Shown: positions 1 to 4,531 of the stretch, piece by piece
Layout: each line of letters opens with the position of its first letter
Position numbering within the stretch: position 1 is the stretch's first letter
Assembly (NCBI GenBank): GCA_016844545.1
Contig: JAENJC010000213.1
Location: 1 to 5,946, forward strand
Reading direction: 5' to 3'
DNA length: 5,946 nt
Source of the DNA: Deltaproteobacteria bacterium
Lineage (GTDB): Bacteria; Desulfobacterota; JAENJC01
Translations under genes and position numbers: made by a program
The notes under the pieces: generated by a model
What the model was told of the DNA's origin: nothing
Database searches by the model: none
Seen by the model: only the letters and a program-made list of their open reading frames with translations

Positions 1-198
1 AGTTCCTGACACCTGAGTTCCGACAAGGACCGTAGTCATGGCATTGACTGTGCCTGTAGCGGTAACGGTCGAGACTATGTCGCCATTTGAGACCTTCTCT
101 GTCCTGAAGTTCAAGGCATTCTCTTTCTTGCCGAATAATATAAAAGCAATTCCACCGAGGGCCAATAAGATCAGAATGCCGAACAGTATTCTCTTCAT
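1..198 (-). CDS. MacA/HlyD-family efflux periplasmic adaptor, N-terminal part (runs off left edge)
   Basis: This is the first 66 codons of a membrane fusion (periplasmic adaptor) protein. The family links an inner-membrane MacB-type ABC or RND pump to an outer-membrane channel. Residues 3-22 form one hydrophobic helix after the short positive start MKR, an N-terminal membrane anchor or uncleaved signal. Residues 46-65 read TATGTVNAMTTVLVGTQVSG, the conserved entry into the barrel-sandwich (lipoyl) domain, very like the 'ATG..(D/N)...V.VG.QVSG' stretch of MacA. The ATG at 198 is preceded by AAAGGAGAGG, and no earlier in-frame start is needed. The rest of the gene, and the pump genes expected after it, lie beyond the window. 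It sits 305 nt downstream of ftsB, so it probably starts its own transcription unit. Assignment to the adaptor superfamily is fairly firm; MacA versus another HlyD subgroup is inference. Confidence 0.82.
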   Translation of the reverse strand, partial: MKRILFGILILLALGGIAFILFGKKENALNFRTEKVSNGDIVSTVTATGTVNAMTTVLVGTQVSGT

Positions 199-503
199 AA
201 TCCCAACCTCTCCTTTTACACTCCCATTCGCAGTCATTTTCGGTTTCTTATCTTCAAAAATATGTAGACATTGTACTTGTCTTTCTCAAAATCCCCCTCT
301 ATCTATCCGCAGGGCATTCATACCCGGAGGGTGTAAACCCCTTTTCCAATGGGGGGCTTGGTGTTCCTTTTTTTTGCAAAGAGGGGTCAGAGCCTGCGCC
401 TGCACGTATTAAGCAGGGGGTAGATTTTATAAAAAGAAATGCAGGGAGAGATGAGGCGTAAAACGAAGTAATGATTAGTTTTTGCCTTCAGGGGGGGAGT
501 GGT
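199..503. other. Non-coding gap between ftsB and the adaptor gene
   Basis: No convincing gene is seen here on either strand; the plus-strand open frame that crosses it has no ribosome binding site and also crosses the adaptor coding region. The gap holds the adaptor ribosome binding site and a weak promoter candidate. It also holds small G/C-run hairpins (ACCC-GGA-GGGT at 322-332; CCCC/GGGG around 338-354), a run of eight T on the plus strand (368-375), and a GGGGTCAGAGCCTGC-type string near 383-398. A CCTGC/GCAGG inverted repeat (about 401-419) is also present. The run of alternating C and G tracts looks like decayed repeat or terminator material rather than coding DNA. Confidence 0.55.
261..289 (-). 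promoter_or_regulatory. Weak candidate promoter for the adaptor gene
   Basis: On the minus strand, TTGAGA (284-289, 5 of 6 matches to the -35 consensus) is followed after exactly 17 nt by TACATA (261-266), a poor -10. An overlapping TACAAT (271-276) is a better -10 but has no -35 partner. The implied 5' leader before the adaptor ATG would be about 55 nt. The gene needs a promoter somewhere in this gap, but the sequence evidence for this site is modest. Confidence 0.25.
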
Positions 504-518
504 TTATTCTCCCCTGAA
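487..518 (-). terminator. Hairpin over the ftsB stop codon, possible transcript end
   Basis: The arms TTCAGGGGAG and CTCCCC(CCC)TGAA (minus-strand sense) flank a 9-nt loop that contains the TAA stop of ftsB. The right arm carries three extra C, so the stem has a bulge. A strong G/C stem at the end of the last gene of a unit suits 3'-end formation. There is no U-tract after it, however, so a canonical intrinsic terminator is not supported; it may only protect the mRNA end. Confidence 0.35.
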
Positions 519-788
519 ACGGTATACAGTTTCTCCTTCCCTGACAAGTCCCAGGTCCTTCCTGGCTATGTTCTCAACGTAGCGCCTGTCGCTCCTCAGG
601 GAAGACAGCTCTCCTCGCAGGTATTGGTTTTCTCTCCTCAGTTTCTCGACCTTTGCCCTTATGTCATCCCTTTCACTGGTTAACTTGGAGGCCTTTATAA
701 TGCCTCTCTCACCAAATACGGTCAGAAGCGCCGTTAAAATCAAGACAGGCAATACGATCTTCAGTAGTCTTGGAAAGAGTTGGGACAT
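504..788 (-). CDS. ftsB: FtsB/DivIC-like cell division protein
   Basis: A 94-residue bitopic membrane protein of the septum formation initiator family (FtsB/DivIC). Members form a coiled-coil complex with FtsL and FtsQ that recruits and activates septal peptidoglycan synthesis. Residues 9-27 form one hydrophobic helix (KIVLPVLILTALLTVFGER). Residues 35-65 are a charged, leucine-spaced coiled coil (RAKVEKLRRENQYLRGELSSL). The C-terminal block YVENIARKDLGLVREGETVY is the family signature. The ATG at 788 is chosen because AAGG lies 6 nt upstream; the GTG at 794 would sit inside that Shine-Dalgarno sequence. Length is normal for the family. The eno-ftsB order is common in Gram-negative bacteria. 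It lies about 106 nt after eno, probably on the same transcript. Confidence 0.9.
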   Translation of the reverse strand: MSQLFPRLLKIVLPVLILTALLTVFGERGIIKASKLTSERDDIRAKVEKLRRENQYLRGELSSLRSDRRYVENIARKDLGLVREGETVYRFRGE

Positions 789-808
789 GGTCACCCTTAA
801 CTTAATAA

Positions 809-888
809 GAACTTGAGAAACTGAGAAGTTAAGAAGTTCAGAAGTTCAGAAAAATCTCAACCTCTCACCTTCTCATCCTCTAAACTTC
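809..888 (-). repeat. 8-bp-periodic fold-back repeat in the eno-ftsB spacer
   Basis: On the minus strand, 880-809 divides into nine successive 8-nt units: GAGGATGA, GAAGGTGA, GAGGTTGA, GATTTTTC, TGAACTTC (twice), TTAACTTC, TCAGTTTC, TCAAGTTC. The purine-rich first half is nearly complementary to the pyrimidine-rich second half. Positions 855-888 pair with 817-850 around a TTTT loop, with 29 of 34 positions paired (5 of them G-T). The stem starts 7 nt after the enolase stop and ends about 28 nt before the ftsB ATG. No T-tract follows, so it is not a plain terminator. It could act as an mRNA processing or stability element, or be a copy of a dispersed repeat; which one cannot be told from this window. 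Confidence 0.75.
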
Positions 889-894
889 GAGTTA

Positions 895-2181
895 CTATCG
901 CAGGTTGTAAAACGCATCTCTTCCTGGGAACTTTGCCATTCCGCCCAGTTCTTCCTCTATCCGCAGGAGCTGGTTGTACTTGGCGATCCTGTCTGTCCTG
1001 CTTGCTGAACCGGTTTTTATCTGTCCTGCATTGGTTGCAACTGCTATATCGGCAATGGTTGTGTCCTCGGTCTCACCAGATCTGTGGGATATCACGGCTG
1101 TGTAACCGGCCTTCTTGGCCATCTCTATCGCCTCAAGGGTCTCTGTCAGGGTTCCTATCTGGTTGACCTTGATGAGGATGGAGTTCCCAATCCTTTCTTT
1201 AATGCCCCTTGAAAGCCTCTCTGTATTCGTCACAAAGAGGTCGTCGCCTACAAGCTGGACTTTATTCCCCAGCTCTTTAGTAAGGATGCTCCAGCCATTC
1301 CAGTCATCCTCAGAAAGGCCGTCCTCAATAGATATTATAGGATACTGTCTCACCCAGTCAGCATAGAAGGCTACCATCTCCTCTGAGCTCTTCTTTGATC
1401 CATCGGATTTCTTGAATACATATTTTCCGTCCTTATAGAATTCGCTGGCGGCAGGATCCAGGGCTATCATGGCGTCTGTGCCTGCCTTGTAACCTGCCTT
1501 TTCTATGGCCTCAAGGATGACCTCAATAGCTTCTACGTTAGATTTAAGATTAGGCGCAAATCCGCCTTCATCTCCAACGGACGTGGCATATCCCTTGGAA
1601 GACAGCACCTTCTTGAGAGAGTGGAAGACCTCAGTCCCCATTCGGAGGGCGTCGGAAAATGTCTTTGCCCCGACAGGCATGACCATAAACTCCTGAAGGT
1701 CCACGCTATTGTCGGCATGGGCTCCGCCGTTTAATATATTCATCATGGGAACAGGAAGGGTCCTGGCATTAACTCCTCCGATATAACTGTAAAGCGGGAG
1801 CTCAACGGCATTGGCAGCGGCCCTTGCCGCAGCGAGGGAAACTCCAAGGATGGCATTTGCGCCCAGCTTTGCCTTGTTAGGGGTACCGTCCAGCTCTATC
1901 ATGACCCTGTCTAATGCAGCCTGGTCCAGGGCATCCATATCCAGAAGCTCAGGTGCTATGACGTCATTTACATTGTTTACAGCCTTTCGCACCCCTTTGC
2001 CGAGGTACCTTCCCTTGTCGCCATCCCTGAGCTCAACAGCCTCATGCTCTCCGGTAGATGCCCCTGAAGGAACAGCCGCCCTTCCCATAACTCCGCACTC
2101 AAGGAGCACATCTACCTCAATGGTTGGGTTACCTCTCGAGTCAAGGATCTCTCTGGCATGGATATCTTCTATTAGTGTCAT
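895..2181 (-). CDS. eno: Enolase (phosphopyruvate hydratase)
   Basis: Cytoplasmic glycolytic enzyme that interconverts 2-phosphoglycerate and phosphoenolpyruvate. The 428-residue length is normal. The N-terminal domain opens with IHAREILDSRGNPTIEVDV, including the conserved DSRGNPT. Expected active-site elements are present: the flexible loop SGASTGEHEA (39-48), H155 in NGGAHADN, acid/base E205 in GDEGGFAPN, Mg ligands D242 (ALDPAASEF), E286 (SIEDGLSEDDW) and D313 (VGDDLFVTN), base K338 (LIKVNQIGT), and the signature SHRSGETEDT (365-374). The start at ATG 2181 is preferred over a longer frame beginning at 2217, because AGGAGG lies 5 nt upstream and homologues begin near this Met. The gene has its own promoter and is followed by ftsB. 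Nothing in the sequence suggests loss of activity. Confidence 0.98.
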   Translation of the reverse strand: MTLIEDIHAREILDSRGNPTIEVDVLLECGVMGRAAVPSGASTGEHEAVELRDGDKGRYLGKGVRKAVNNVNDVIAPELLDMDALDQAALDRVMIELDGTPNKAKLGANAILGVSLAAARAAANAVELPLYSYIGGVNARTLPVPMMNILNGGAHADNSVDLQEFMVMPVGAKTFSDALRMGTEVFHSLKKVLSSKGYATSVGDEGGFAPNLKSNVEAIEVILEAIEKAGYKAGTDAMIALDPAASEFYKDGKYVFKKSDGSKKSSEEMVAFYADWVRQYPIISIEDGLSEDDWNGWSILTKELGNKVQLVGDDLFVTNTERLSRGIKERIGNSILIKVNQIGTLTETLEAIEMAKKAGYTAVISHRSGETEDTTIADIAVATNAGQIKTGSASRTDRIAKYNQLLRIEEELGGMAKFPGRDAFYNLR

Positions 2182-2186
2182 AACAG

Positions 2187-2236
2187 CCTCCTGAATAATT
2201 TTGCTGAATAATATCAAAACAGTGGCGTCACTGCAA
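2187..2236 (-). promoter_or_regulatory. eno promoter, operator-like palindrome and ribosome binding site
   Basis: Minus strand: -35 TTGCAG (2231-2236), a 17-nt spacer, then -10 TATTAT (2208-2213). The TG one base before the -10 makes it an extended -10. Transcription would start near 2201, about 20 nt before the ATG, with AGGAGG at 2187-2192. A perfect inverted repeat CAGTG-ACGC-CACTG (2220-2233) overlaps the -35 and the spacer and could be an operator. A direct repeat ATTATTCAG (2204-2212 and 2191-2199, 13-bp period) covers the -10 and the early leader. The promoter is well supported by consensus; regulation through the repeats is inference. Confidence 0.6.
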
Positions 2237-2273
2237 GGGGTTTCTACACGATAAATACTGTCTTATCCCCTTG
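2234..2273 (-). repeat. Inverted repeat CAAGGGG/CCCCTTG at the end of the PK-domain gene
   Basis: Seven-bp perfect arms (2267-2273 and 2234-2240) enclose 26 nt that include the TAA stop of the pyruvate-kinase-domain gene, with an inner ATAA/TTAT pairing. It could close that transcript, but no T-tract follows and the second arm touches the eno -35. A chance match is possible. Confidence 0.3.
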
Positions 2274-2829
2274 GCTTGGCAAGTATCTCAAGTACCTTTA
2301 AATCGAGGAACCTCTTTGATGCAGCGGATTTTATGATGCAGACAGTATCGGCTCCCCTTCCTGTCCCCGCAACTGCCACCACCTCCTCAAATTCAGGTAT
2401 GAGTCCTGCATCGCACGCCTCCATCACTATCTCACAGCAGACCTTCGGCCCTTCCCCAAACCGCCTGAGCGACTGGGCAACGATCATCGTGGGATAGAGG
2501 CCGTTAAATTTCTGCGCGAATGCCGTTTCTATGGAGTGTGTAAGGATGGTCCCTGTATATATCTTCCCGCCCAGCCTGAGTATCTCATCCCTGTTCTCAG
2601 GCAACAGTTCAATCTGGTTTGCCTCCTTGAACCCTGCCGAATGGGTGACTGCAACGAGATTTACATCTTTACCCTGAACCCTTCTGGCCATGGCAACCCC
2701 GGTATCTCCAACTGTGGTGGCAACTACCACATGTTTAAATCCTCCGTCTACTAATGATGCCGTTATCTCAATGCACCTTCCAGAATTTTCCTTCCCACCC
2801 TTTTCAAAGTATTCGACCTGCCTTATCAT
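2263..2829 (-). CDS. Stand-alone pyruvate kinase alpha/beta (C-terminal) domain protein
   Basis: A 188-residue soluble protein that resembles only the C-terminal domain of pyruvate kinase (PK_C fold), without the catalytic TIM barrel. The stretch HVVVATTVGDTGVAMARRV followed by VNLVAVTHSAGF (about 33-66) lines up with the 'VV.T..G.TA...S..RP...I.AVT' core of that domain, which in true kinases binds phosphorylated effectors. The protein continues beyond the usual domain through a Gly-rich block, VVAVAGTGRGADTVCII (149-165). Proteins of this type are known in archaea and various anaerobes, but I know of no proven function. No signal peptide or membrane segment is seen. The ATG at 2829 has GGAGG only 3 nt upstream, with no better start. 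Position next to enolase, which makes the substrate of pyruvate kinase, hints at a link to the PEP-pyruvate node; that is inference. It cannot be a complete pyruvate kinase. Confidence 0.82.
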   Translation of the reverse strand: MIRQVEYFEKGGKENSGRCIEITASLVDGGFKHVVVATTVGDTGVAMARRVQGKDVNLVAVTHSAGFKEANQIELLPENRDEILRLGGKIYTGTILTHSIETAFAQKFNGLYPTMIVAQSLRRFGEGPKVCCEIVMEACDAGLIPEFEEVVAVAGTGRGADTVCIIKSAASKRFLDLKVLEILAKPRG

Positions 2830-2847
2830 ATGCCTCCGTGATTTGTG

Positions 2848-2870
2848 ACCCTCATCCTTGATGAGAGGGT
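2848..2870 (-). promoter_or_regulatory. Leader hairpin upstream of the PK-domain gene
   Basis: Minus strand ACCCTC(TC)ATC, loop AAG, then GATGAGGGT. Nine pairs form with a TC bulge, and the stem ends about 12 nt before the GGAGG ribosome binding site. It would sit almost at the 5' end of a transcript starting from the TATAAT box at 2883-2888. It may stabilise the mRNA or modulate ribosome access. No riboswitch class is recognised. Confidence 0.4.
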
Positions 2871-2882
2871 GATAGCATTTTT

Positions 2883-2888
2883 ATTATA
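2883..2888 (-). promoter_or_regulatory. Candidate -10 box (TATAAT) for the PK-domain gene
   Basis: A perfect TATAAT on the minus strand, 54 nt before the ATG at 2829, directly after the original stop codon (TAG, 2891-2893) of the upstream membrane-protein gene. No good -35 is found at 16-18 nt, and the surroundings are A/T-rich, so the match could be chance. The gene may also be read from the recQ-xer transcript. Confidence 0.35.
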
Positions 2889-2890
2889 TT

Positions 2891-3022
2891 CTATTTTATC
2901 TCCACAGATGCCTCTGGATTAAACGGATTTGTCCTGATGGCAAGAGAGTAGAGGTATGGATAGTTGTCTCGCAGATGCTTCATATATTGAAGCCATTCAG
3001 AGATGAGATGTCCAAAGGCCCT
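2891..3022 (-). pseudogene. Detached, out-of-frame 3' end of the two-helix membrane protein gene
   Basis: This is the original C-terminus of the gene that now stops at 2980. Read in its own frame it gives 43 residues and a TAG stop: RAFGHLISEWLQYMKHLRDN, then YPYLYSLAIRTNPFNPEASV, then EIK. It joins smoothly to residue 203 (GDIN) of the upstream reading frame if one copy of the 14-bp repeat at 3022-3050 is removed, giving an unbroken 246-codon gene. It has no start of its own. The amphipathic, well-formed peptide shows it was coding until recently, or still is if the duplication is a sequence error. Confidence 0.8.
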
Positions 3023-3645
3023 GTTGATATCACCATGTTGATATCACCATAAACATGCTCGAGATCAGTAGAAGGAAGGTTGTTAAGGTCGGGTCTAACA
3101 GTAAGCTCTTCTGAAAGGTGCAATACCGCCCACAATAGATCGGTAAACTTGTCATGCTCCAGAAGGTTCGGGTTCTGCAAAAGACCGAGCATAAAGGATC
3201 TTTTTGCAATCATAAACTCCTTTAAGGGGGACAGCTCCATAGATTTAAACCTGAAATCGCACTGAAAATTACCGGCATCGTTTTTTGCATCTGCAAAGTT
3301 GACGTCTTTCCATTCTCTGGTTATTGTAAGCATCTTGTCCAGTTGTTGACTGTTATGAGAGAGCTGCCGGAGCTGCTTAAGCAGCTCATTTCCTACCTCG
3401 CTGTAAAAAATCCCTATGACCATATACAGCTTCTTCAGCATGATCCGCTGTTCTCTCTCGGTCAAAAGCTTTTCGATGATTACAGTGACAAGAAGCACCT
3501 GAACTGGAACAAATACGATATCCAGGGCAAGATAAAACATAAGGGTCTTGGCGTCCCCGAAAACTGCATAGTGTAAAATGCCCAGTATGGCCGATAAGGC
3601 CACAAGAATAAGCCCTATAAACAACTTCCAGTTTGAACTTATCAT
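2980..3645 (-). CDS. Two-helix membrane protein of unknown function, frameshifted near its C-terminus
   Basis: A 221-residue product as the sequence stands. Residues 6-29 (LFIGLILVALSAILGILHYA and flanks) and about 34-57 (TLMFYLALDIVFVPVQVLLV and on) are membrane helices, with a short FGDAK turn between them. A charged helical stretch follows (EKLLTEREQRIMLKKLYMVI, 58-77), then a long soluble helical domain, probably cytoplasmic. I recognise no enzyme motif and assign no function. The last 18 residues (MVISTGPLDISSLNGFNI) result from a 14-bp tandem duplication that shifts the frame; without it the protein would be 246 residues ending at 2891. Only 1 nt separates this gene from xerD, with AAGGGGG just upstream of the ATG at 3645, so it belongs to the recQ-xerD operon. 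Whether the altered protein works is unknown. Confidence 0.75.
   Translation of the reverse strand: MISSNWKLFIGLILVALSAILGILHYAVFGDAKTLMFYLALDIVFVPVQVLLVTVIIEKLLTEREQRIMLKKLYMVIGIFYSEVGNELLKQLRQLSHNSQQLDKMLTITREWKDVNFADAKNDAGNFQCDFRFKSMELSPLKEFMIAKRSFMLGLLQNPNLLEHDKFTDLLWAVLHLSEELTVRPDLNNLPSTDLEHVYGDINMVISTGPLDISSLNGFNI
3022..3050. repeat. Perfect 14-bp tandem duplication causing a frameshift
   Basis: GTTGATATCACCAT occurs twice head to tail (3023-3036 and 3037-3050), and the period extends one base further to 3022. Fourteen is not a multiple of three, so the duplication moves the minus-strand reading frame of the membrane-protein gene. Deleting one copy restores a longer frame to 2891. Confidence 0.95.
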
Positions 3646-3646
3646 C

Positions 3647-4531
3647 TTACCCCCTTGGATGGTACTTTTTATGTATCTCCTTGAGCCTCGCGGTTGTCAC
3701 ATGGGTATATATCTGGGTCGTAGATATATCTGCATGCCCAAGCATCATCTGAAGAGAGCGCAGGTCTGCACCCCTTTCCAGGAGGTGTGTTGCAAAGGAA
3801 TGCCGAAGCGTGTGCGGCGTAATGGATATGTTTATCTTCGCCCTCCTTGCATACGACTTGATGATCTTCCAGAACCCCTGTCTTGAAAGCCCCTTTCCTG
3901 ACCGGTTTGTAAAGAGGCATTCCGAGTGCCCCTTGCAAAGCCTGCTCCTTGCGTTCAGGATATAGTCCTTCACCCATATCTGGGCCGATTCCCCGATAGG
4001 GACAATCCTCTCCTTTGAACCCTTACCATACGCCATCAGATACCCCACGTCCAGGTTAACATCCCCGACCTTTAGAGATACCAGCTCCGATACGCGAAGC
4101 CCGGTCGCATAAAGGAGCTCAAACATCGCCTTGTCCCGCAGTCCTAATGGCTTCTTTGTGTCAGGGGCTGCCAGGAGCATGTCCACCATCTCCAAAGAGA
4201 TCGCCTTTGGAAGCCTTGATATCCCCTTGGGCAGCTCTACCAGAAGGGTGGGGTTGTCTTTTGTATAACCTTCGGCATTCAGGAACCTGTAAAACATCCT
4301 GATAGTAGTGAGCTTCCTGGCTGATGAACGCGGCGATATCCCGCTATCCCTGAGTTTACCAATGTATTTTACAATATCAAGGGGGGCAACAGCGCCTACG
4401 TCAGAAATCTTTATCTCCGAAAGGTGATTTATAAACCCCAGGAGGTCCCTGCTGTAGGCATCAATGGTGTTATTTGAGAGCCCCTTTTCGACGATGAGAT
4501 AGTTTATAAAAAGGTCAAGGTAGCGTTCCAT
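3647..4531 (-). CDS. xerD: XerC/XerD-type site-specific tyrosine recombinase
   Basis: A 294-residue integrase-family recombinase of the Xer type, which resolves chromosome dimers at dif near the terminus. An N-terminal SAM-like core-binding domain (about 3-85; EKGLSNNTIDAYSRDL) precedes the catalytic domain (about 105-285). All six expected catalytic residues are visible: R146 in YATGLRVSEL, K170 in YGKGSKERIVP, H240 and R243 in TPHTLRHSFATHLL, H266 in LGHADISTTQ, and nucleophile Y275 in IYTHV. Length and spacing are nearly those of E. coli XerD (298 aa). The ATG at 4531 shares its A with the TGA of recQ, implying translational coupling; the upstream TTG at 4534 lies next to the AAAGG and is less likely. 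Plain Xer architecture and the operon setting argue against a phage integrase. XerD rather than XerC is the likelier name but is not proven. Confidence 0.92.
   Translation of the reverse strand: MERYLDLFINYLIVEKGLSNNTIDAYSRDLLGFINHLSEIKISDVGAVAPLDIVKYIGKLRDSGISPRSSARKLTTIRMFYRFLNAEGYTKDNPTLLVELPKGISRLPKAISLEMVDMLLAAPDTKKPLGLRDKAMFELLYATGLRVSELVSLKVGDVNLDVGYLMAYGKGSKERIVPIGESAQIWVKDYILNARSRLCKGHSECLFTNRSGKGLSRQGFWKIIKSYARRAKINISITPHTLRHSFATHLLERGADLRSLQMMLGHADISTTQIYTHVTTARLKEIHKKYHPRG

Noticed and set aside
338..375. Plus-strand CCCC/GGGG hairpin followed by eight T as an intrinsic terminator
   Set aside because: The T-run begins 11 or more nt after the stem, the stem is only four pairs, and no plus-strand gene precedes it.
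38..412. Plus-strand open frame of 124 codons at the left end
   Set aside because: It runs antisense through the clear adaptor start and then through non-coding repeats. It has low-complexity, odd composition (runs of Phe, Pro, Cys) and no ribosome binding site.
1811..2194. Plus-strand open frame of 127 codons inside eno
   Set aside because: It is antisense to conserved enolase codons; its Ser/Ala-rich composition is the mirror of the enolase frame.
2182..2217. Longer enolase start adding 12 residues (MILFSKIIQEAV)
   Set aside because: The AGGAGG site and the family start point to the Met at 2181, and the proposed transcription start near 2201 would exclude the upstream codon.
2848..2885. 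Plus-strand hairpin followed by TTTTTATT as a terminator
   Set aside because: There is no plus-strand gene to terminate, and the T-run is separated from the stem by seven bases. The same inverted repeat is better read as a leader structure on the minus strand.
3578..3977. Overlapping frames on both strands inside xerD (3578-3886 plus, 3669-3977 minus)
   Set aside because: They overlap the catalytic region of the recombinase and encode no recognisable family.
3647..4531. Xer recombinase as an integron or phage integrase marking a mobile element
   Set aside because: There are no attC sites, cassette genes, excisionase or tRNA target nearby; length and motif spacing fit housekeeping Xer, and the gene is coupled to recQ.
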